The notes under the pieces: model-generated
What the model was told of the DNA's origin: nothing
What the model saw: only the letters and a program-made list of their open reading frames with translations
Database searches by the model: none
Shown here: one piece after another, positions 56,209 through 64,000 of the stretch
Layout: each line of letters opens with the position of its first letter
Numbering within the stretch: position 1 is the first letter of the stretch
From: Amaurobius ferox
Taxonomy: Eukaryota > Arthropoda > Arachnida > Araneae > Amaurobiidae
Assembly: GCA_951213105.1 (NCBI GenBank)
Contig: OX578153.1
Location: 53,933,020-53,997,019 of the forward strand
Direction: 5' to 3'
DNA: 64,000 nt
Program-made: the position numbers and the translations under genes

Positions 56209-57218
56209 ACTTTCCTTATATACATAATGTAAAGTATTGTGACGGGGACGAAAATTCGAATTCGAGTTTCGAATTCGAGTTTTCGACGGGAGAGCACGTT
56301 TCAAGCATCCCTGATCACGAATCAAACGTTTTTGAGGTGATGTCTGTGTGTGTGTGTGTGTATGTGAAAGTATGTGCGTGTGTGTGTGTATGTGAAAGTA
56401 TGTGTGTGTGTGTGTTTGTGTGTGAAAGTATGTGTGTGTGTGTGTGTGTGTCAGTGAGTCTGTGTAGACGATATCTCACGAACGAAAGGGGCGATTCGAA
56501 TGAAATTTGGTACAAAAATCACAATCCGTGAATACTGTAAGCCTATTGTTTTTAAACGTTATCGAATGTTTAGAACCCCCCTACATTTTCGAGTTAAACT
56601 TTGAAAAAATCATCAAAAACACAAAACCTTTAATAAAGTTAAGCAAATAGACATTTTTTATGCAATTTTTCCTCAGAAAACGATTGACATGAACTTTAGA
56701 GGGCTAGCTTGTGCCGTTCTCGAGATATTGCACATTTTAAAAATAAATTTATCAAAAATCACATAAATTAAAAAAATATATTAACTGTTGAGAACCCTGT
56801 TCACTTTTCATATGTAATATCATGCGATAAATCGGGTGACATCATTCTCGTGGATCTAGCTCGTTCCATTCATAAGGAAAGATACTCTAAGTAATACTTT
56901 TGTATTTGAACAATAATAGTCATTTATCTGCTATAAGAATAACTTATTATTCCGTCCATAACGCTTGGCGAGATTTTGTCGAAGAATTTGGCGGAATGTC
57001 GCCAATTTGGCGACTTTTTTAAATGTTGCCAAATTAACAAAAATATCGCCAAATGGATAAAAATGACGCTAAATCAATGAAAATGACGACTTATTGAAGA
57101 AAATTCAATATCTTGGAAAGAATATAAGTATCTACTATAAGTAAAACATATTTTTTTACTGTAAAAGTAGTAAATTCATTGCATTATATAAGGAAAGTCA
57201 TGTGTTGCCCACATCAGA
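56209..57218 (-). mobile_element. Family B element, copy 6
   Basis: Terminal TTACTTTCCTTATATACATA at 56209-56228 begins the element, but the hairpin's other arm is shortened. CGAATTCGAGTTTCGAATTC shows a small duplication. The GT tract is expanded to four blocks separated by GTATGTGAAAGTATGTG (56343-56452). The array lies at about 56960-57085 and the 5' end TGTTGCCCACATCAGA at about 57203-57218. Confidence 0.85.
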
Positions 57219-57539
57219 TTTTTTTCAATTGTCCCTTAGAGTATAAAGTTAGTTTCCAGTTAATAGAATATCCTTTACGACTTATGTAGTTAAGGAGAAA
57301 AATGCAATATCTTTAACTGTAAAATTCGAATAAATCTGTTTAATGAAAATTATCTCCAAAAAAAAAACAATCTTTACATTCAGCTTAAAAATCCCTAAAA
57401 TCGATGTATTCGTTCTATAAAATCCTGATTTTGAAAATCTGTAATAGGCAAAGTCAAGTGACCAGAGTCCAGAAACCCAACTTTATTATATCATTGTAAA
57501 ATTTCGTTGTAAGATTTTTGTTGCTCAACTGTATTGACT
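57219..57539. other. unassigned spacer
   Basis: No feature was recognised between two B copies. Confidence 0.35.
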
Positions 57540-57564
57540 GTAAGTCTGTGTATATATATATGTG

Positions 57565-57608
<44 letters not shown>

Positions 57609-58730
57609 TATGTGTGTCTGTGTGCATGTATGTGTGTGTATGTGTGAAAGTATGTGTGTATGTGTGAAAGTATGTGTGTATGTGGGAAAGTATGTGTGTC
57701 TGTGTGTGTGTACCAGTGAGTCTGTGGAGACGATATCTCACCAACGAATGCAGTGATTTGAACGAAATTTGGTACAAAAATTACAAACCGCGAATACTAG
57801 TAGTATATTCTTTTTAAACGCAATCGAATGTATAGAAGATCCCCAAATTTTCGAATGAAATTTTGAAAAAATCATAAAAAAAAACAACTTTGCATAAAGT
57901 TACGTAAATAATAATAATTTCTTATGTAATTTTTTATTAGAAATCGATTGACCAAAATTTTAGAACGCTAGCTTGAACCGTTCTTGAGAAATTGCACATT
58001 TTTCAAATAAACTTGTCCAAAAATCACATAAAAAGTAAAAAAAATATATTAACTATTGTGAAATCAGTTTCCATATGTAATATTAAGCGTTAAATTTGGC
58101 AACATAATTTTCCTGGATCTACCTTGCTCCATTCACTAGGGAAGATACTCTGGGTAATAGTTTTGTATTTGCACGCCATTACACATTTTTCTATGATAAG
58201 ATTTACCTAGTTCTCCGTCCACGCTTTGCGAAATTTTGGCGACGAAATTGGCGGAATATAGCCAACTTGGCGATTTTTTTAAATGTTGCAAATTGACAAA
58301 AATGTAGCCATATTGATGAAATTGACGCTAAATCAATGAAAATGACGACTAATTGATAAAAATTTACTACCTTGGAAAGAATATAAGAATCTACTGCAAT
58401 AATAACTTATTTTCTGTCCGTAACGCTTGGGGAAATTTTGTCAACGGATTTTGGCGGGATGTTGCACACTTGGCGACTTTTTTAAATGTTGCCAACTTTC
58501 CGAAAATATCGTCCAATTTACTAAAACGTCTCCAAATTGGTAAAAATGACGCCAAATCAATTTAAATGACGACTAATTGATGAATATTTAATATTTTGGA
58601 AAGAATATAAGAATCTTGTCCGTAAGGCTTGGCAAAAAAGTTGGCGATGACTTCGGCGGGATATCATTAACTTGACGATTTTTTATATGTTGCCAAATTA
58701 ACTAAAATGTCGCCAAATTTATAAAAATGA
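57540..58730 (-). mobile_element. Family B copy 7 (no terminal hairpin, expanded array)
   Basis: It begins in a long TA/GT tract (57547-57712, with repeated GTATGTGTGAAAGTATGTGT). The B body follows (AACCGTTCTTGAGAAATTGC). The 20-bp array then appears in three blocks (about 58220-58360, 58420-58570 and 58630-58725), each with a TTGGCGA-type centre and an AAAGAATATAAGAATCT linker. The usual 5' end is absent: a SINE-like block follows. Confidence 0.7.
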
Positions 58731-59190
58731 AATTAAAATGGTCAATCCACGCTCTATCATGTAGCTACTGGGACGGAAATGCAAGCTCTTATTGTCTAAC
58801 TAGACTCTGTATTTTTCACTCTCTGTCAAATTCACATGCAACTGATTTTCTGAATGGTCACCCACTACTGTTTTTACCTCATGTTAACCTCTTGATAATA
58901 TTCTTATCCTCCATATTAGCTTTCTGCTTGATCGTTATTCTCTCGATTTAAAATCGGAGCTCAATATCCCAGAGTCCAATGGAACTCTACTTGTCGTACT
59001 ATGGCCATTTTCAGACTACCGATATATTTGCAGTAATCCACAGCATTGATCTGTTCGGAACGCATTGTAAAGAACCTTGCTGCCCCAACCGTTAATCGAA
59101 TCCTGGATCCTTGAACTGGCTAGCCGAAGCTCTACCATTGGAGCTACTGGAATGAAATTGCAAGCTCTTGTTGTTGAAATGGACTCACCA
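58731..59190 (-). mobile_element. tRNA-derived SINE (SINE-C), with a second partial copy
   Basis: On the minus strand, CCAGTAGCTCCAATGGTAGA plus GC is a strong A box (about 59131-59152), and ATCCAGGATTCGATTAACGG a B box (about 59090-59109). The body contains GAACAGATCAATGCTGTGG and ATCGGTAGTCTGAAAATGG. A second piece of the head, GCTCTATCATGTAGCTACTG with ATGCAAGCTCTTATTGT, lies at about 58750-58796, matching GCTCTACCATTGGAGCTACT and TTGCAAGCTCTTGTTGT. Confidence 0.7.
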
Positions 59191-60029
59191 CCACACCTCA
59201 GAAAAAAAAAACCTCAGAAGAAAGTTCAAATAATTTATCGTAGCACAATTTTTTAATACGAGTAGAAACAACAATATAATACAATACAATACAATAAAAA
59301 TACAATACAATAAAAATACAATATATAAAAAATCGCCAAGTTAGTAATATTCCACCAAAGTCATCGCCAACTTTTTCTGAATCTTTAATACACGTTTTTG
59401 TAATACGTGTATCGAGGAGTTCAAAATACTCATCCAAAATTTCAATATATTCTATAAATATTTAAATAAATATTATATCGTATACCAACATATAAAATTA
59501 ATAGACAAAGAAAAAAGAAATCTGCGGGAAATAATGTGTTGCCCTTCATATTTTTTACACACACTTTCTTCCGTTAAATTCAGAGACATCTTATACTTTC
59601 CGTTATATATATTCTTAGAAAAGATTCATTAACACCATCTTTTATCTAGGTTTTTTATGCTGAAGCTCATGCGTCATTAAGAGTGTAAAACCTCGTAATA
59701 AATCTTTTGTTATTTTCACTCCGGTTAACTCTATGGTTTCAGCACCCTATTCTCTTCCATTATTTTCCGTCCTCATTATCTCTCGCGTATCTCATCCTCC
59801 TCACTATCATTTGTTAGTGAGCATCTGGCTCATCTACACGCCATTCTGTAGCAATAAGCGGATATATTTTTACTTCACCTACAACATAGTGTTCCATGAA
59901 GAGCGCTTGAAAGAAATATATAATCACCGCGGAATATAACATAGGCTAATGCATGTTGAACTTAATATATAAAATATCATTAGTAAAGAGGGGAATTTAG
60001 TTATGATAATTGAACTCCAACCCTCTCTG
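59191..60029. other. unassigned stretch with an ACAAT-type microsatellite
   Basis: AATAC/ATACA repeats lie at about 59270-59330. GTGTTGCCCTTCATATTTTT at about 59538-59557 may be a worn B 5' end. A 68-codon plus frame at 59733-59939 is not recognised. Confidence 0.4.
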
Positions 60030-60930
60030 GAATATTGTATTTGCTAATTTTTTTTTCTAGAAATATATTTTTCTCAGGATCGGCTAAAGATAGAGATGGC
60101 GTTTTGAAATATTCGCATCTTATATTTCAATACAAAATATCTAAAATGAGTATATTATTGGTGGCACAAATTTCATCATACTATATTGTGCTTACTAATT
60201 TTTTTTTAAATATTTTTTTCTCGGGATCAGCTAAAGAGAGAGATTAGATGGCGCTTCGAAATATTCATATTTTATATTTCAACACAAAGTATCTAAAATG
60301 AGTATATTATTGGTCGCACAAATTTTACTATATTATATTACTCCATATTGCATTTATTGAAATTGTTGTCTGGAAGTATCTCTTTCTCAAGATCTGCTAA
60401 AGATAGAGATTTGATGGTGACTAATACAGATTTACCTTCCATTTCTAATGAGATTTGATGTTCATTAAGAATTTCTACTTACCATTCTTTTTTAAATTCC
60501 TGTTCAAACATTTTCATTTTGTTTTAAACACCCATTCAATAAGATTGACTGTAGATAGAGATTAGATGATCTGGTATGAATTTAGCATAAATATCTGGAT
60601 AGTTTACTACGAATTTCCACTTCCGTTTTTTCCAATACCTGCTAATAAATACTTCTTGGAACATCTATTTTTCAAGTAAAGCTATAGATAGATCTTAGAT
60701 TATTACTGATTTGAATTCAGCATCAATTTCCGGGAGAAGGTAAGCCTCACTAAGTAATTCCACTTACGATTATTTAAATTTTCGGCTCAAAAATATTCCT
60801 CGAAACATATAGTTCTCAGGATTGTCTATAGATAGATCTTAGATAATGACTTATGTGGGTGCAGCGACGAATTCCAGAGGTGGTAGGTGGTTTATCAACG
60901 ATTTCCACTTACGGTGCTGGAGATTTCACT
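60030..60930 (-). repeat. Degenerate ~150-bp satellite-like array, first orientation
   Basis: About six units carry CTCAGGAT(C/T)GGCTA, AGATAGAGATTAGATG and a GAATTCCACTTACG part. The GATAGA core recurs near 60088, 60236, 60398, 60552, 60684 and 60830. The first two units are the most alike (about 145 bp apart, sharing ATCTAAAATGAGTATATTAT). Strand is assigned only relative to the 61925-62500 array. Confidence 0.7.
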
Positions 60931-61924
60931 GCTGATATTTCCAAACATTCGTATGACTGTACGAAATAAGTATGCAAAAGATAACAAAAATTCTTGATAG
61001 CTCCATCAATAATGAAGTTTGCAGATTATTTTCAAGTCTTTGAAGGTAATATTATTTTCCAGTCTTTTCACGCTTCATAAATTTATTGTTATTATTGCTC
61101 TTCCCTTTAGATACTTTTAAGAGAACCTTACTTTAATGGTCACAAAGACTTTTACGCATATTTTGTCTTGGGGATTGCAAAAAAAAAAAAAAAAAACCTA
61201 TCATGATGTTATGCTTAGGTGATTGCATAAAGTTTTCCATGCCTAACCGATTACATTAAAACTTTTTATGGATATATGTTTAAAAGATGCTACACTTTTT
61301 TTATTTTCCGCAACTTTTTATAAAAAGTCATGCTTTAAATATTCCATTAATATTTCTTTAAAATATGCATCATTGCCGCATCAGAGGTCCGTAAAATAAA
61401 GAACTATATAAAATTCAATCACATGCCCTTGCCATCATCCCCATGTTTAAAAATATTATATTTGCAGTTAGAAAGATTTTTATTATTTTTTATGATGATA
61501 TATAAATAAATGGATTCACGCAAAAATTCAACTCCTAAAACTTAGTTTTATTCAAATGTAGTATGGTGCAAGTACAACACAATGAAATTTGATGTTTGTC
61601 AAAATGAGATTAAAAAAGAAATTTATGAGGAAGCTTTCATTTGGTGACAAGTGGTGTGTATATTTCATTTTAATCGAAACTAATAAGCATTTTATACTCT
61701 TAGCCATATTTTATTCCTTTCGGTCATGCGAATTTTCCGAGAATCCGAAAGTCATATCTCCAGAAGCAAAAGTGGAATCCGAAATTTAATGCTGCATCCC
61801 TATTTACTACCATCTATAGGAAGAAACAAAAGGGGGTTATATACCCAAGACCAGGATTAAGAGAGAACCAATCAGAAAGCCGCTTGAAAACAGTTCAGTC
61901 AATTCGAAATTAGACGTTGTACTT
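60931..61924. other. unassigned spacer between two arrays of opposite orientation
   Basis: An A run lies at 61179-61196. A 66-codon frame at 61589-61789 is not recognised. No transposon end was seen. Confidence 0.4.
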
Positions 61925-62500
61925 ATATACGCTGCTCATGTTTTCCTTAATCATTATCTAAGCTCTATCTATAGCTGATCTTGAAAAAAGGTTACAAGTA
62001 AAATAATTTTTTGAATCGATGAATCGATATTGATATCTGCTGAAATGGAAAGTTGAAAGTTTTAGTGAATTCCCCAACCTCCACCGAAATTTTATGCAGA
62101 ATTTATATCAGTCACCATCTATCTACAGTTGATCTTAAGAAACGGAATTTTCAAGGAACATTTTTTACCCAAAAGTGGAATAATGACTGAAATTGAAATT
62201 TCTTAGTGAACTACCCAACCGTCTCCAGAATGTGAAGCTGAATCTACATCAGTCATCCTCTAAGCGTCTAAGATATATTTATAGCCAGTTTTAAAAAAAT
62301 ATATTTTTCAAGGAAAATAAAACGGTTTGAACCAATAATGGAAAAAGAGCCGGAAGTATAAATCCTTTGTGAACCTGCATCCTCTTCTGGAATTTGATGC
62401 CAATTCCATTTCAGTCATTGCCTAAGTTCTGTCTTTAGCGAATTCTGTGAAATAGATGCTTATATAAATCCAAGAAAATAGATCTAAGGAAAATGTACCA
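61925..62500 (+). repeat. Degenerate ~150-bp satellite-like array, opposite orientation
   Basis: About four units with ATCTAAGCTCTATCTATAGC, TGATCTTGA, TTTTAGTGAATTCCCCAACC and AAATTTTATGCAGAATTTAT. Cores fall near 61968, 62122, 62282 and 62436. They are reverse complements of the units at 60030-60930. Confidence 0.7.
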
Positions 62501-62607
62501 AAATATTGAAATAGTAAGTTTTGAAATAAACAGATTTAAATTAAAATCTGCCAACTTTCGAGCCTGTGATAGAATATTTTGAATTCCTTTAAAGGTATTC
62601 TAGTACT

Positions 62608-62862
62608 TTTTGTTGTTGTTTCTAATCCCCGTGGTGAATGAAAGACTTACACCACGTCCAATAGACCCCCTGGTCCCATGGCGAAGGGTAATATGCAGCT
62701 TCACGTTATTGAGGCTCCCCAAGGGCAGAAGACTGACTAAACCTCGACATTACAACATCCATGCCCGCTGGCTGGATTCGAACCCACAACCCAGCAATCG
62801 AGCAATCAGACGGAAACGTATGCCCCTGACCGCTCGACGACCGCATCGGCATTCTAGTACTT
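62608..62862 (-). mobile_element. tRNA-derived SINE (SINE-D)
   Basis: On the minus strand: GGTCGTCGAGCGGTCAGGGG gives an A box, and GGGTTGTGGGTTCGAATCCA a very good B box (at about 62774-62788). The body TGGTGTAAGTCTTTCATTCA then leads into an (ACA)n-like tail (the GTTGTTGTT at 62611-62619). The head is closest in style to Leu/Ser-type tRNAs. The plus-strand open frame across it is not a gene. Confidence 0.85.
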
Positions 62863-63061
62863 TTTTATGCATAGCAGTCATGTAAATATAAGACATCAAT
62901 ATTTCAGAAAAAGTATATAAAAAGAAGTTTTAAGCTAATTTTAGGATATTATTCCTCCCTCCTTAGGGTTTTATTCTCCTCCCCCCCCTTTAAAATCGCA
63001 ATTCTGGATATATTGCAAATATTTAGAACAAAATAGTAAAAAAAGCACAAAGGATAATATA

Positions 63062-63172
63062 TGGACTCAAATGAGCTTACGTTATCAAATGAGTTTACGT
63101 TATCAAATGAGTTTAAGTTATCAAATGAGTTTAAGTTATCAAATGAGTTTAAGTTATCAAATGAGTTTAAGA
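63062..63172. repeat. 18-bp tandem repeat, about six units
   Basis: The unit AAATGAGTTTAAGTTATC is repeated with a GTTTACGTT variant in the first two units. As 18 is a multiple of three, the minus strand reads as a repeated NSFDNL peptide inside a 91-codon frame, which has no other gene features. Confidence 0.92.
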
Positions 63173-63840
63173 CTTTAGGTAATTTTAAGCAAAACTGAAT
63201 GATGTCATTATTAGAAGTTATCACAGGCCGTTCTTTTAATAATTTACACTTTGATTTTCCCGACAGATCAGGGTATCTCTTGAAAGAAACAGTTTAGTCG
63301 AAAAAATCCAAAAATACTATGGGCTTTCAGCAAGATTCTGTCGAAAAACTTTTCTAACCTATAAATATTAATGCCCTATTAATATTTTCCGTAACATATT
63401 TCTTATATTTCCTCTTGGAAAATGTAATACTTTAGCTGCGGGTAATATAACATAACTTTGAGACTTGGAGAACGTTTTACAGATTCGAATATTTAATAAA
63501 ATTATTAAAGAGCCATTAAGAGCTTTGATTGCTGAAATTCAATAAAGCACTCCAAAATGTGTTGCATCAGCTATACTGCCTGATGGGAACTGACGTACGA
63601 TAAGATATTAAAAGATGTATCTACTTTATTCATCAAGCACTCAAAACGCCATTTTCTTCAAAATTGTTATTTCGCAATAAAGCATGTCGGGATATATTCA
63701 ATTTATCGCACAAACTAGTTCATGAGATAAGTATTAGAATTTGAAATGACGTCCACTTTGATGTTTTCGTCACTGTCTTGTTTCATTTAACGGCATGGCG
63801 CTAAGCATATTCAATATATTATAAGGAAAGCACCATTTAT
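63173..63840. other. unassigned stretch
   Basis: No feature was recognised. Confidence 0.4.
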
Positions 63841-64000
63841 AACACTTTACAACAAAGTTGAAAAGTGTTTATGACTTTGTTCATTCCGTCTGTCTGTCTG
63901 TCTATTGTATCCGTCCTAAAACCGCTTTATTTTTGCTTAAATTCTGTGCATCTACATACTGAAACAACGCAATTACAATATATTTGAGTTTAAATGATTA
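63841..64000 (-). mobile_element. Family C copy 10, cut by the window end
   Basis: Starts AACACTTTACAACAAAGTTG with a (GTCT)n tract, then jumps directly to TTGTATCCGTCCTAAAACCG. The segment that normally lies between (roughly 0.5-0.6 kb) is deleted. It continues past position 64000. Confidence 0.85.

Noticed and set aside
62760..62860. A functional tRNA gene on the minus strand
   Set aside because: Good promoter boxes but no cloverleaf; it continues into a SINE body and tail.
62610..62885. A 91-codon plus-strand protein
   Set aside because: It lies antisense over a tRNA-derived SINE.

Overview
This is eukaryotic, AT-rich, intergenic DNA made almost wholly of mobile elements and tandem repeats. 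I found no host protein gene and no canonical tRNA. Open frames are short; the only ones with recognisable protein similarity are decayed transposases and one reverse-transcriptase piece. The transposon mix (mariner, Tc1-like, hAT and Penelope-like pieces, a Helitron, LTR elements, several tRNA-derived SINEs) and a 5S rRNA-like block close to the arthropod form suggest an arthropod. An arachnid, perhaps a spider, is my guess, held weakly.

Two families dominate; I name them here only for reference. Family C (about 1.3 kb, ten or more copies) has hairpin-forming ends, a GACA/GTCT tetranucleotide tract beside one end, internal tandem repeats, and no target duplication in two copies where the empty site can be reconstructed. 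Family B (about 0.9-1.1 kb, seven copies or large pieces) starts TCTGATGTGGGC, carries a CA tract, ends in a long hairpin, and contains an array with 20-bp spacing built on (T/A)GCGTCATTTT-like units around a TCGCCAAGTTGGCGA palindrome. Looser relatives of B (called D) share its end plan; in one, the hairpin end is amplified into a tandem array of about 146 bp. The architecture recalls helentron-associated, DINE/mini-me-like non-autonomous elements, but that assignment is inference.

Layout. 0.6-1.2 kb: 46-bp minisatellite. 1.6-5.2 kb: SINE pieces, two B copies, and a SINE that joins a full-length 5S-like block to a tRNA-like head. 5.7-10.1 kb: satellite-like monomers broken by a palindrome-rich MITE, then a 75-bp array interrupted by a solo LTR that is itself interrupted by a Helitron. 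10.2-15.7 kb: a SINE and nested C copies. 16.8-20.4 kb: an hAT end, a coding-free LTR retrotransposon inside a B copy, and a Tc1-like fragment. 20.6-31 kb: microsatellites, one C copy, a dimeric 150-bp array and a MITE. 31-38.2 kb: C copies, one split by a complete but dead Tc1-like element. 38.2-45.2 kb: SINEs, a foldback, B copies, a Penelope-like RT fragment. 45.9-47.5 kb: a mariner with an internal duplication. 48.4-55.6 kb: a GACGTC-rich MITE, the hairpin-end array, and a long-TIR element containing a C copy. 56-64 kb: B copies, two SINEs, satellite-like arrays in opposite orientations, an 18-bp repeat and a last C copy running off the window.

Nothing here forms an operon or pathway. The useful content is the nesting order (a relative insertion history) and the structure of the B and C families.
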